The translations under genes were made by a program, and so were the position numbers. Under the pieces are notes generated by a model that was not told where the DNA came from, ran no database searches, and saw only the letters and a program-made list of their open reading frames with translations. A DNA stretch of 34,953 nucleotides from assembly GCA_905206455.1 (NCBI GenBank), contig CAJLHL010000010.1, positions 1 to 34,953 on the forward strand. Reading direction: 5' to 3'. The DNA is from an uncultured Eubacteriales bacterium (GTDB lineage Bacteria > Bacillota > Clostridia > Peptostreptococcales > Anaerovoracaceae). Of the stretch, positions 7,432-16,229 are shown piece after piece (position 1 is the first letter of the stretch; each line of letters starts with the position of its first letter).

Positions 7432-8148
7432 TTAAACCGGCGGCGCGTCGAACAGAATAAGACCGCCTCTTTTCGCAAACCCGGTATCCCAGAGTCTTTC
7501 GAAGTCGATCCAGCGGTATTCGCCGTAAGTCACCGCTTTTACCTTCATCGCTGAAAAAACTGTTTCCGTCGAATATTCTCCGCGGGATCCGCTTTCCGTC
7601 GTTTTCGTCTGCCTGTTTCGCGCTTCGTACGCATCAGTACTCTCCCCGTCTCTGCCGTCGGAATCCGCACAATCGTAACCCGTCAGCAAAAACCAGTGCC
7701 ACACGTAGTCCTCCATCTGAGGATCGCTGTGGCGAAGCGTGAGACAGGGTACCGGCAGTCCGCTCTCGATCTGCTTCCGCACCGCCCTGGCCGCCTCTCT
7801 ATAACTGCAGTTTCCCGAAAGCCCCTGCAAGGAAATTCTCTCCTCGCCGACACTGCGGAGATATTCGGAAAAACCGTCAATATACAGCTCCAGCGTATCG
7901 ATGCCGCCCTTTCTCGGACGCAGATAAGGCTTCATAACTTTGGCAAAACGTATGAAATCCCGCCGCGTCACCTTCCGTGCATTTGCCGGATACAGATTTT
8001 CCATCCCGCGATACCTGGCGAAATAAATACAGCAATCGCAGGCCGTCACCGCACCGCAGCCTCCGATGCGCATCATGAAGTCAAAAAACCAGCTCTGATT
8101 TCCTCCCCAGGATCCACCGATTCTGAAATATTCCAGTTCTCTTTTCAT
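7432..8148 (-). CDS. C39-like cysteine-peptidase-fold protein
   Basis: The 238-residue protein has no signal peptide or membrane helix. It carries a candidate papain-like catalytic set: Gln18 in SWGGNQSWF (oxyanion Gln), Cys31 in GGCGAVTAC, His151 in VWHWFLLTGYD, with Asp159 nearby. The spacing and the His-Trp-...-Thr-Gly-Tyr-Asp context match the C39-like clade found in many Clostridia. Residues ~160-195 are a charged, Ser/Thr-rich insert before a final beta strand region (VKAVTYGEYRWIDFERLW). The start is at ATG 8148 with GGGAGG six bases upstream. It is followed, 227 bases on, by the spore LysM-GH18 gene. Substrate unknown; the catalytic assignment is by motif only. Confidence 0.65.
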   Translation of the reverse strand: MKRELEYFRIGGSWGGNQSWFFDFMMRIGGCGAVTACDCCIYFARYRGMENLYPANARKVTRRDFIRFAKVMKPYLRPRKGGIDTLELYIDGFSEYLRSVGEERISLQGLSGNCSYREAARAVRKQIESGLPVPCLTLRHSDPQMEDYVWHWFLLTGYDCADSDGRDGESTDAYEARNRQTKTTESGSRGEYSTETVFSAMKVKAVTYGEYRWIDFERLWDTGFAKRGGLILFDAPPV

Positions 8149-8266
8149 ATTGACCTCCCGTCTCTTCCTCGCACCCTGCATATACCGGCCCGCCGCAAAA
8201 TTAATACCTTACAGTCCGTCGCACTTCTGAAGATTCCGCAGAAAAAGCGAATCTCCGGAAAAATCG

Positions 8267-9208
8267 TTATAAAATGAAATTTTCGATGGCTTTCGTCACT
8301 CCTTCCGTCTCATTGCTGTCTGTCACATAATCCGCAATCTCTTTCATCTCATCGGAGGAGTTTTTCATCACGATCCCCAGACCCGCCAGCCGAATCATCG
8401 CTGCGTCGTTCTGACTGTCCCCGCAGGCCATGAGCTGCGCGGGTTTTATACCCGTCTCTTTCATGAGAAAACGCAGCGCTTCCGCCTTGCTGACAGTCGT
8501 TCCTCCGATTTCCAGATTATAGGGAAGAGACGTGGTCAGCGTCACTTCCGGAAGAACGCTCAGCCGCTGTTTCCAGACCGGCCGCAGAGATACATCCGGA
8601 AAATTCAGGCAGATATTTTCGATCCGGTCCCTGTGCGCCAGCATAAAATTCAAAATCCCCTCCGCAGGTTTTCTCGTGGTGGATACATAGAGAGCATTTC
8701 GGTAGGAAGAACCGTTTTTTCTGATATCGTCCAGCTCTGCCTTTTCCAGATATGCGTTCCCCTCTGTAAAAACTTCTACACTGATTTCTGAAAAGGCTTT
8801 CGCAGGCTCCCCACAGCCGCCGTTCTCACTGCAAATCGCCGGATCACTGCAGCTGAACCGCCCTTTCAGAATCTCAGCCGCCTGTTCCACCGCCGCAGCC
8901 GGGATACAGTTTCTGTAAATGACTTTCCCCGTCTTCAGTTCGTTTATCACAGCGCCGTTTGATGTCACGGCGTACTTCAATCCGTCGATTTCAAAAAGCT
9001 GCTCCGGCAGCGTATGATACGTCCTGCCGGTGGCGATGATTACCTGAATGCCGCGCCGGGCCGCTTCCTCTAAAGCTTCTGCGGTCCGTTCCGTCACTTT
9101 CATCTCCTTATTCAGCGCGGTTCCGTCCAGATCGAGAGCGATCATCCTTATGTCCCGTCTCCTCGGTTTACCTTCCCACACGTCTTTTTCTCTGACCGTA
9201 TTCTTCAT
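8267..9208 (-). CDS. Cof-type HAD-IIB family phosphatase
   Basis: The 313-residue protein belongs to the Cof/YidA group of haloacid-dehalogenase phosphatases, which dephosphorylate sugar phosphates and phosphorylated cofactors in the cytoplasm. Motif I is ALDLDGTALN with nucleophile Asp26 and Asp28. Motif II is in IIATGRTY. The large C2 cap spans ~85-215. Motif III is the Lys in TVSKAEAL and motif IV is MACGDSQNDAAM. The family's usual length is ~270; the extra N-terminal 20 residues could mean that ATG at 9145 (MIALDLDG) is the true start. Substrate is unknown. It stands alone between a 326-base gap and the C39-like gene. Confidence 0.92.
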   Translation of the reverse strand: MKNTVREKDVWEGKPRRRDIRMIALDLDGTALNKEMKVTERTAEALEEAARRGIQVIIATGRTYHTLPEQLFEIDGLKYAVTSNGAVINELKTGKVIYRNCIPAAAVEQAAEILKGRFSCSDPAICSENGGCGEPAKAFSEISVEVFTEGNAYLEKAELDDIRKNGSSYRNALYVSTTRKPAEGILNFMLAHRDRIENICLNFPDVSLRPVWKQRLSVLPEVTLTTSLPYNLEIGGTTVSKAEALRFLMKETGIKPAQLMACGDSQNDAAMIRLAGLGIVMKNSSDEMKEIADYVTDSNETEGVTKAIENFIL

Positions 9209-9534
9209 ATAACCGTCCGTTTTCTCCCTGATGCTGCAAGCACTGTTCGATATTGTCTCATCCTGTAATTTCCATCTGTTTCCATATTTATGACTTCATT
9301 GTCGCTCACATGGCCGTTTCTGCGTCCTTACGCACGCTCCGGCCTTCCGCCGATACTATATCTATTTTATCATAATCATCCGTTTCTTCCACAGCTTTTC
9401 GGCTTCTGCAAGAGAATGGAATCTGTGATTGTATCTATACGATCCGGCGTTTCCTAATAAAAACACCGCCGCAGAACCTGACATTCTGCGGCGGTGTCTT
9501 CCGGTACGAATCGCTGCCTTCATTTTTTTGTTTC
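9209..9534. other. 326-base gene-free stretch between the HAD gene and the ABC importer operon
   Basis: The left 240 bases should contain the promoter of the HAD gene. TATGAT and TAAAAT appear on the minus strand near 9370-9385 but no good -35 accompanies them. The right part holds the operon terminator. No small ORF, riboswitch or repeat was recognised. Confidence 0.5.
9455..9497 (-). terminator. Rho-independent terminator of the ABC importer operon
   Basis: A perfect 14-bp stem (ACACCGCCGCAGAA / TTCTGCGGCGGTGT, 9463-9497) with a 7-nt loop is followed on the minus strand by TTTTTATTAGG. It lies ~40 bases after the stop of the lipoprotein gene. Confidence 0.92.
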
Positions 9535-10755
9535 TCACCCGCCCGACGCATCGCTGGCATTTCGGATTCCGCTGCCGGACAGCATTTTATCATAAGTGCC
9601 GTCGTCGATCTTCAGTCCCAGAATCTCATCGTAAAATTGCGTCACCTCTTTTTTCAGATCGAAGTCTGCATAATATTCGGGATAAATCGTGACGCCGAGC
9701 CAGATCATAGCAAAAAAAGTCTCCAGACTGCCCCTTTGCCCCCACCGGGTGGCGCCTACGGGGATATTATAAATCTGTTTTTCTTTTACCGCCCGCAGAC
9801 CGGACCATTTGCCGTCCGAAAGAAGATACTTTTTTGTCTCCGCCTCATTGCAGATCACCACATCGGGATCCCAGACGAAAATCTGCTCGATGCCGGCATA
9901 ATAATCTCCGCCGTCCGCCTGCAGAGATTCCGTATGCTGCGCCGAAACATTTTCCGCACCGGCGCATGAGATCCAATCGTTGCCGAGACTGTTCTCACCG
10001 TCCGTCCTCACCGCCTCGTTGATGGAATGATATACTGTTTTTCGCTCAGCCTCCGGAATTTTTTCTGCAGCGACACAAACCCTGCGAATGACGTCACAAT
10101 AATAAGCGATTATTTTTTCCGCGTTTTCACGATATTGCCCGCCGGCCGCTGCACCGATCATGCGGATAGCATACATCTGTTCCGCCATATTCCCGTATGT
10201 CGACACCAGATACGGAATCCCCAGCTTGTCCAGCTTAGCTTTTTCTTCCTCAGAAGAGAGAATCCCTTCTTTGATGATAATAACGTCCGGGGAGAGAGTC
10301 AGAAGAGCTTCCGCATTAAACGATCCCCCCGACATGACGACGGATACATCTTTGAGAGACGGACAGATTTCACACAGAAGGCTGTCACTCTTTACACCGT
10401 TGGGACAGGTGACCATCCGTTCCCCCGCGCCGATCATCACCGCCGCTTCGCCCGCAAAAGAATCGAGCACCGCAATTCTTTCCGGATCCGCAGGGATCTC
10501 CGTCTCTCTGCCCGCACAGTCCCGTATCGTCAGCATCCCCTCCGAAGAACCCGCCATCGGATCGGGAATCGAATCCTCCGAGAAATCCGCGCTGTAACCC
10601 ACTTTTAAAAAACCGTTTTCCTGCGAATCCGCACGGCCTTCATTTCCCGCAGCGCTTTTCGTACCGCCGCAGCCGGCCAAAGAAAACAGCGCTGACCAGA
10701 TCAACAAAATCGAGACGACCGCCGAAAGGTATCGTCCCTTTTTCTCATATCTCAT
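9535..10755 (-). CDS. ABC importer substrate-binding lipoprotein, iron-siderophore/cobalamin class (PF01497-like)
   Basis: The 406-residue lipoprotein has a signal peptide with lipobox SLAGC (acylated Cys29) and then a short Ser/Gly/Glu linker. The BtuF/FecB-type core begins at CAGRETEIPADPERIAVLD (~80). It has the paired lobes (GGSFNAEALLTLSPDVIIIK; YYAGIEQIFVWDPDVVICN) joined by a helix. It captures a chelate outside the membrane and hands it to the FecCD permease encoded three genes upstream in the same operon. Ligand (ferric siderophore, haem or corrinoid) cannot be decided. AGGAGG stands 11 bases before the ATG. It is the last gene of the operon, followed by a strong terminator. Confidence 0.92.
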   Translation of the reverse strand: MRYEKKGRYLSAVVSILLIWSALFSLAGCGGTKSAAGNEGRADSQENGFLKVGYSADFSEDSIPDPMAGSSEGMLTIRDCAGRETEIPADPERIAVLDSFAGEAAVMIGAGERMVTCPNGVKSDSLLCEICPSLKDVSVVMSGGSFNAEALLTLSPDVIIIKEGILSSEEEKAKLDKLGIPYLVSTYGNMAEQMYAIRMIGAAAGGQYRENAEKIIAYYCDVIRRVCVAAEKIPEAERKTVYHSINEAVRTDGENSLGNDWISCAGAENVSAQHTESLQADGGDYYAGIEQIFVWDPDVVICNEAETKKYLLSDGKWSGLRAVKEKQIYNIPVGATRWGQRGSLETFFAMIWLGVTIYPEYYADFDLKKEVTQFYDEILGLKIDDGTYDKMLSGSGIRNASDASGG

Positions 10756-10823
10756 ATCACTTCGCGCCTCCTTTTTCTTTCTCTCCTGTCCTGCAAACGC
10801 CCTTCTCTCCGCTCCCCGGCGAT

Positions 10824-11729
10824 TTAAATGGTTTTCAGCGGTACAATCTGACGTATTTCGCCTGTCTCCGGCGCATTCTCACATAACAGTCTGGATTTCA
10901 CCTGGTAAATTTCAGCGATATTTTTCTCCGTCAGCACCTCTGACGGAGCGCCTTCAAAAGAAAGAGTCCTTCCGCAGACGGCCAGCACTTTTACGCGAAT
11001 CCCCGCCCGCTCAAAGAAAAACGGCTGATTCGGCGAATGGGTAGCCATGATGACCGACGCGGACTGCTCCCGTATCAGCCGTGCCGCATTTTCCAGAAAA
11101 ATCAGTTCATTGCGGAAATCCAGGTGAGCCGAAGGTTCATCCATGATAATGACCGACGTATGCTGTACCAGAGCTCTGGCCAGCATCACCAGCTGCATCT
11201 CTCCTCCGCTGATACGAGTATACGGACGCTGCGACAGATGCGCGATACCGGTGCGCTCCAGCACCTCTTTTACCATCTTCCGGTCGCTGGCCTCCGGCCC
11301 CGACAGGGCCCTGCTGTACGCATTTCGTCCCATCAGCACCACCTGCTCCACCGTATAAGGAAAAGTCCGCTCGTGAACCTGCGGTACAAAAGCGACTCTC
11401 TTTGCCAGTTCCTTAGGCCGGTATTCGGAAACCGGTCTGCCGCCGATCCGAATCTCGCCTCTGTCCGGTTCGTGCATCCCCAGAATACAGTTGATCAGCG
11501 TACTCTTTCCGCATCCGTTGGCTCCCATGAGACAATACAGGGTTTCCGGCTCGATTTTGAAATGGATATCGTTCAGAAGCGGCTCCCCTCCGTCGTAAGA
11601 CAGAGAAACAGCCTCCGCCTCGATCAGTGGCTCCCTGCTTTCCGCCGGGTGAATCCGTTCCGTTTTTTCTCTCCGCTGACCGGAGATTCCTTCGGCATGT
11701 CTCCGACATCTGTACGGCTTCTCTCTCAC
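10824..11729 (-). CDS. ABC importer ATP-binding protein (FecE/BtuD/FhuC class)
   Basis: This is the cytoplasmic ATPase of the iron/cobalamin-type importer. Walker A is GANGCGKST (~69-77), the signature is ISGGEMQLVMLARAL (Ile in place of the usual Leu), Walker B is VIIMDEPSAHLD, and the switch His is in MATHSPNQPF. The C-terminal ~50 residues (SEVLTEKNIAEIYQVKSRL...) are typical of FecE-type proteins. GTG at 11729 is chosen because its bases overlap the permease stop as GTGA and it sits six bases from GGAGG; an ATG at 11735 directly abuts the ribosome site. Either start leaves a ~33-residue extra charged N-terminal tail compared with most family members. The 4-base overlap implies translational coupling to the permease. 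Confidence 0.93.
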   Translation of the reverse strand: MREKPYRCRRHAEGISGQRREKTERIHPAESREPLIEAEAVSLSYDGGEPLLNDIHFKIEPETLYCLMGANGCGKSTLINCILGMHEPDRGEIRIGGRPVSEYRPKELAKRVAFVPQVHERTFPYTVEQVVLMGRNAYSRALSGPEASDRKMVKEVLERTGIAHLSQRPYTRISGGEMQLVMLARALVQHTSVIIMDEPSAHLDFRNELIFLENAARLIREQSASVIMATHSPNQPFFFERAGIRVKVLAVCGRTLSFEGAPSEVLTEKNIAEIYQVKSRLLCENAPETGEIRQIVPLKTI

Positions 11730-12772
11730 TGCCATCCTCCCCCTTTCGTCCGCTTCAGCAAAAGCACGAAAAACGGAGCGCCGATCAGAGAGGTAAGAAT
11801 ACTGAGAGGAAGCTCGGAAGCTGTAAGAGATCTGCTGACAGTATCGATGATCACCATAAACGCCGCGCCGATAGAAATCGATACGGGAATCAGCCGCCGG
11901 TTATCGTGTCCCGCGATCATCCGCGAGATATGCGGGATAACCAGACCTACCCATCCTACGACGCCGCACATGCACACAGCTCCGGCGGTAGTCAGCGTAG
12001 CCCCTGCGATGACAATGCGCTTCACCGATCTGACATCGACGCCCAGCGTACGGGCTTCTCTTTCTCCCATGGAGAGCACATTGATCCGCCAGCCGCAGCA
12101 GACCAGCACGACGAGACCGATGCCCACCGGAATTATCGCCCAGATACTGTTCCAGCCTACAGAAGCCAGACTTCCCATAAGCCAGTAGACAATAGCCGGC
12201 AGTTGACTGTCCGTGTCCGCCACATATTTCAGCAGCGAAACGAGAGCGTTAAACACCGAGGTCACGATCGTTCCTCCCAGTACCAGCATGATCGCTGGAA
12301 CCGATTTGTAAATACCGGCAATCCAGTAACTCAGAAGCACTGCGCCGACGCCGAAAGCAAAAGCGAAAAAATAGGACGCCGATCCTCCTCCGAAGAGAAG
12401 AATCGCCAGCGCCGCACCGAATCCCGCTCCGGCGCTGACTCCAAGAAGTCCGGGACTCACCAGCGGATTGCGAAAAACACCCTGATATGCCGCACCGCTG
12501 GCGGAAAGCGCCGCGCCGACAAAAGCAGCCGCAATCAGGCGGGGAAGACGTAGTTCCGTCACCACAGCGTAGCATTCCGCACTGACGCCGGAATCCGCGG
12601 ACACGCCTGCGGCGCCTTCCCCTCCTGCAATCGACATGACACCGGAGCGGACAAATTCCATCAGCGCGCCTGTCACCTCTGTCAGGCCTAACTCATATCT
12701 CCCTGCGAACAGCCCGATAAAGACAGCCGCCGGCGGCAGAAGTATGAACAGTATAATCCAAATTTTTTTCAT
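11726..12772 (-). CDS. ABC importer permease, FecCD/BtuC family
   Basis: The 348-residue protein has the ~10 hydrophobic helices of the FecCD/BtuC family. Family motifs are visible: RLPRLIAAAFVGAALSASGAAYQG (the conserved RLPR), NPLVSPGLLGVSAGAGFGA, GEREARTLGVDV (the loop that docks the ATPase) and GWVGLVIPHISR near the end. It forms the membrane channel, as a homodimer, for the chelate delivered by the lipoprotein. It overlaps the ATPase gene by four bases. The 112-base gap upstream has a GAGGCAG/CTGCCTC hairpin without a U-tract and no clear promoter, so it is likely co-transcribed with the oxidoreductase genes. Confidence 0.95.
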   Translation of the reverse strand: MKKIWIILFILLPPAAVFIGLFAGRYELGLTEVTGALMEFVRSGVMSIAGGEGAAGVSADSGVSAECYAVVTELRLPRLIAAAFVGAALSASGAAYQGVFRNPLVSPGLLGVSAGAGFGAALAILLFGGGSASYFFAFAFGVGAVLLSYWIAGIYKSVPAIMLVLGGTIVTSVFNALVSLLKYVADTDSQLPAIVYWLMGSLASVGWNSIWAIIPVGIGLVVLVCCGWRINVLSMGEREARTLGVDVRSVKRIVIAGATLTTAGAVCMCGVVGWVGLVIPHISRMIAGHDNRRLIPVSISIGAAFMVIIDTVSRSLTASELPLSILTSLIGAPFFVLLLKRTKGGGWQ

Positions 12773-12884
12773 AACATCTCTTTCTCCACGGATTCCAATC
12801 CTTCTTATGTCAGAGGCAGTCCCTGCCTCGGATCATCCTCTCCCCGGGTGTTCTTTCTGAGACATCTCCTCTGAAACCGCAGTT

Positions 12885-14654
12885 TTAAAAATCTCCGCCG
12901 CTCCATGTACCGCAGTGTTTCGGGCAGATCTCCGCGGCAGCGGCTTCATCTATATCCATACAGGCGATGAGGTCCACACGCTCCCTTCGCACTCTGCTGC
13001 CGCATTTGCCAGTACGGGCGGTGAAATTGCCCTCTTCGAAAGCGCTGTCCTCTGATGAGCGCAGACCCGTTCCTCCTGCGCCTCCCTCGTTCCTCCCGCG
13101 TCCCAGCAGATCGCTCTTTATGACGTCCCCCGCCGATACGGGAAGAACCGCTTTTATTCTTCTGCACATTTTCAGAATACGTTCCACGTCGCATTTCTCC
13201 ACCGCAACGTTCGTCTTTACCGGAAGGAGAAGATTCTCTCTTCCCCGCACCGCCACCGTCGCCGTCACTATCCGCTTCGGCGCCGTCGTCTCCTGCAGAG
13301 CATAAGCTTTTCCTGTCTCACATCCGAAACCGCTGATTTCACCGCCGCCCCCTGCTGAAATTTCACTTTTGTCCCGGACTTTCATTCGGCAGCCCCGGGG
13401 ACAGCAGATACAGTACACAATCTTTGCACTGCTCTCTTCTGTCGAAGAACTGGACGACAGATAGTCGAGATCCTTCTCCGTCATAACATGTTTCGGAATC
13501 TTTCCGCCCTCTTCCTTCAGCTCGCACGGCGGATTCTGCCTCCCGGAAAGATCCGGCAAAACCTCCGTGTCTTCTGCCTGCAAAAGGTTTCGATTCCTGC
13601 CGGCATCAGAATCAAAACCGGAAGTAAACTCCCTGAATTTTTCCAAATACCGCGCCGCCGACCGACCGGCTCTTCTGCCTGATGCGGAAACCTCGTCCGC
13701 CGTATCGTATTGCCTCACCACGTTTCCGCAGACGAACACCCCTGACCGCTGAGTGGAAATTTCATCCTCGGATTTTATTTCACAGGGAACCTTTCCCTCC
13801 GAAAAATATATTTTTTTCCACAGTTCTGTCTCTGGAATCAGACCCGCCGCTACCACAAGCAGATCGCACCGTATGTACTGAGAACCCTCCAGATCCGGCG
13901 AGCCGTCTTTCGCTACCGGAGCGACAGTGACACCGGTGATGCGCTTTCTGCCGTGAATCTGCACTACGGTATGGGAAAAACGGATCGGAATATCCCAGTC
14001 TTTTATACACTGGATATAATTTCGCAGCAGACCGCTGGCCCGCTCACCGAGAACCATCTTCACATCGATGCCTTCCCATTTCATCCGTCGGGCCATGATG
14101 AGCCCGATATCGCCGGAACCGAGTACGACAGCGCTCCTTCCCGGCAGATAATTCTGAACATTCATCATATATTGAACAGCGCCGGCGGTATAGACCCCCG
14201 CCGGCCGGCCTCCCGGAATCCTCAGCTGGCCCCGCGTGCGCTCTCTGCATCCCGATGCGAGAACCAGAGCACGGCAGAATACGGATTCCACACCGCAGGA
14301 CGGTGAAGAAATCTTCAGACGATATCCCGCAGGCGCTGTTTCCGAAGATCTTTCCTGCGGCGTCTCCCGGCGGGAAACCGTCGCCGCATCGAAAACTGCG
14401 GTATCCGTATGATATTCGATTCCGGCCTCTTCCACTCTTTTTATCCATTCCAGAGCGTATTCCGGTCCGGTCATCGTACGGCCGAATTCCTCCAGACCGA
14501 ATCCGTCGTGAATACACTGAGGAAGAATCCCTCCCAGACGGGAGTTCCGCTCGAGGAGAATGATCCTCTCTACGCCCTCTTTCCGCGCTTGCACGGCGGC
14601 GGCCATACCCGCCGGGCCGCCGCCGGCGATCGCCAGATCATAAGTCTTTTCCAT
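12885..14654 (-). CDS. FAD-dependent oxidoreductase fused to a DUF1667 domain
   Basis: The 589-residue protein has an N-terminal pyridine-nucleotide-disulfide-type oxidoreductase (residues ~4-330). It shows the FAD-binding DLAIAGGGPAGMAAAVQA, the GGILPQCIHDGFGL segment typical of GlpA-associated oxidoreductases, an NAD(P) fold (AVVLGSGDIGLIMARRM) and VFVCGNVV near the FAD end. From ~410 comes DUF1667, with CICCPRGC and GFGCETG and further Cys pairs likely to bind a metal or cluster. In most genomes these two modules are separate adjacent genes. A ~35-residue Gly/Ser/Glu-rich insert separates LLGRG from the closing VDLIACMDID. It starts at ATG 14654, sharing one base with the upstream stop (TGATG), so it is coupled to the GlpA-like gene. 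The redox substrate is unknown. Confidence 0.88.
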   Translation of the reverse strand: MEKTYDLAIAGGGPAGMAAAVQARKEGVERIILLERNSRLGGILPQCIHDGFGLEEFGRTMTGPEYALEWIKRVEEAGIEYHTDTAVFDAATVSRRETPQERSSETAPAGYRLKISSPSCGVESVFCRALVLASGCRERTRGQLRIPGGRPAGVYTAGAVQYMMNVQNYLPGRSAVVLGSGDIGLIMARRMKWEGIDVKMVLGERASGLLRNYIQCIKDWDIPIRFSHTVVQIHGRKRITGVTVAPVAKDGSPDLEGSQYIRCDLLVVAAGLIPETELWKKIYFSEGKVPCEIKSEDEISTQRSGVFVCGNVVRQYDTADEVSASGRRAGRSAARYLEKFREFTSGFDSDAGRNRNLLQAEDTEVLPDLSGRQNPPCELKEEGGKIPKHVMTEKDLDYLSSSSSTEESSAKIVYCICCPRGCRMKVRDKSEISAGGGGEISGFGCETGKAYALQETTAPKRIVTATVAVRGRENLLLPVKTNVAVEKCDVERILKMCRRIKAVLPVSAGDVIKSDLLGRGRNEGGAGGTGLRSSEDSAFEEGNFTARTGKCGSRVRRERVDLIACMDIDEAAAAEICPKHCGTWSGGDF

Positions 14655-16228
14655 CACTTCAACCTGCCCTTTACCAGAGGGCTTCCCTTTGAACTTTTCA
14701 TAAATTCTTCCGGTCTGCACCCCGTTTCTCTGCACACGATCTCCAGAATTCTCGACGTGCAGAAAGCGCCCTGGCACCGTCCCATCCCCGTCCTCAGACG
14801 TTTTTTAAAACCGTTGAGACTCTTCGGAGGCAGAGGAGAGCGAAGAACACGAAGAATATCTCCTTCTGTGATTTCCTCACATCTGCATATCACCCTGGCA
14901 TACCGGGGATCTTCCTTCAGCATCTGTCTCTGCTCCTGAGGCGTACACTGCAGAAAAGGCTTTTTCCGCTTCAGCCTCGGCTGAAAGTCCTGCCGCTTGC
15001 GGGTCTCCAGCCCCTCGTCACGGAGAAGATCTGTCATCCTTTCCACGAGATAAGGCGCTGCAGTCATCCCCGGGTTTTTAATGCCGAGAGCGCTGACCAT
15101 GCGCCTTCCGCTCATTCGGATCACGAAATCCTTCTGTTCCTTGTCTATATTTGTGATATTCGCCCGGATTCCCGCAAAATTCGTAATGACCTTTCCCATA
15201 TCCAGATCGGGAAGAATTTTTTTTGCTACCCGTTCCACATGATCCAGACCCGCTCTGGTCGTGTCCGTATTCTCATAAGAACTCACATTTTCCGATGTCG
15301 GTCCCGCGATCAGATTTCCCTCCACCGTAGGAGCGATCAGAGTACCCTTTTCATCGTTTTCCTGCACCTGATAAATCACATGAGAAAGCTCCGCGCCTTC
15401 CTGCTTATCGAAGATGTAAAACTGCCCCCGGCGCGGCCGGATCACGAGATTCTGCGGACGCACACAGCTTTCTATCCGCGCTGCGTTGTCTCCCGCAGTA
15501 TTGATGATAAAGCGGGTGGTAATCGTCCCTTTCGATGTCACGACCCGCGCCGGTTCTTCCGTATCGCCGCGTTTTTCTTTCCGCTCCCTCCCCGCCATAC
15601 CGGAATCCGGTACCCGGCTTTCCGGCAGCAGAACATCTTTCGCTTCACAGCCGAAAAGAAATCTGACGCCGTTCTGCGCGGCGGCTTCTGCCAGCGACGT
15701 GATAAGCGCAAATGGCGATATGATACCTGTGGTCGGCGCATAGAGAGCCTTTCTGACTCGTTTGCTCAGCAGAGGTTCCATTCGCCTCGCTTCCGTTCCG
15801 GACAGGATTTCCATACCCGGAGTTCCGTTTTCCAGACCTCTTTGATATTTTTTCATCATCTCCTCGTCGCCTTCCTCATGAAAAGTGACGTACAGAGAGC
15901 CGATGCGCTTCATCGGTATCTCCAGATCGCTGCAGATCGCATCGTACATCGCTCCGCCCCGGACGCAGGAAATCCCCTTCAGACTGCCGCCTCTCGGCTG
16001 AAAGCCCGGGTAGAGAATGCCGCTGTTGGCTTTCGCCGCGCCCTCTCCCAGATCATAAGCTCTGTCGATCAGAAGAATCCGGAGGTCATACCGGGAGAGC
16101 CTCCAGGCCGCCATAGCTCCCAGAATACCTCCCCCGATGACAGTCACGTCATATGACCGCCCTGTGATATCCCGCTCCGCTCCTGTCAGACCATCAGCTG
16201 CTCCACGGTGTTTTACAGTGATTCCCAT
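14654..16228 (-). CDS. GlpA-like FAD-dependent oxidoreductase with C-terminal BFD [2Fe-2S] domain
   Basis: The 524-residue protein begins with a DAO-type FAD domain (YDVTVIGGGILGAMAAWRLS, ~27-46) and GEGAAKANSGILYPGF, which is typical of the GlpA/LhgO group of 2-hydroxyacid and glycerol-3-phosphate dehydrogenases. FAD-domain end motifs include NFAGIRANI and GIKNPGMTAAPYL. The C-terminal BFD-like domain binds a [2Fe-2S] cluster with Cys448 and Cys450 (CRCEE), Cys485 and Cys490 (CQGAFC). With the following FAD/DUF1667 protein it resembles the catalytic plus electron-transfer pair found beside glycerol or polyol genes in Firmicutes, but no glycerol kinase or transporter is nearby. One base separates it from the upstream gene's stop, so the three genes are translationally linked. 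Confidence 0.9.
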   Translation of the reverse strand: MGITVKHRGAADGLTGAERDITGRSYDVTVIGGGILGAMAAWRLSRYDLRILLIDRAYDLGEGAAKANSGILYPGFQPRGGSLKGISCVRGGAMYDAICSDLEIPMKRIGSLYVTFHEEGDEEMMKKYQRGLENGTPGMEILSGTEARRMEPLLSKRVRKALYAPTTGIISPFALITSLAEAAAQNGVRFLFGCEAKDVLLPESRVPDSGMAGRERKEKRGDTEEPARVVTSKGTITTRFIINTAGDNAARIESCVRPQNLVIRPRRGQFYIFDKQEGAELSHVIYQVQENDEKGTLIAPTVEGNLIAGPTSENVSSYENTDTTRAGLDHVERVAKKILPDLDMGKVITNFAGIRANITNIDKEQKDFVIRMSGRRMVSALGIKNPGMTAAPYLVERMTDLLRDEGLETRKRQDFQPRLKRKKPFLQCTPQEQRQMLKEDPRYARVICRCEEITEGDILRVLRSPLPPKSLNGFKKRLRTGMGRCQGAFCTSRILEIVCRETGCRPEEFMKSSKGSPLVKGRLK

Positions 16229-16229
16229 T

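Noticed and set aside
12773..12884. Cobalamin riboswitch before the FecCD permease
   Set aside because: The 112-base gap is too short and lacks the B12-box and other conserved elements.
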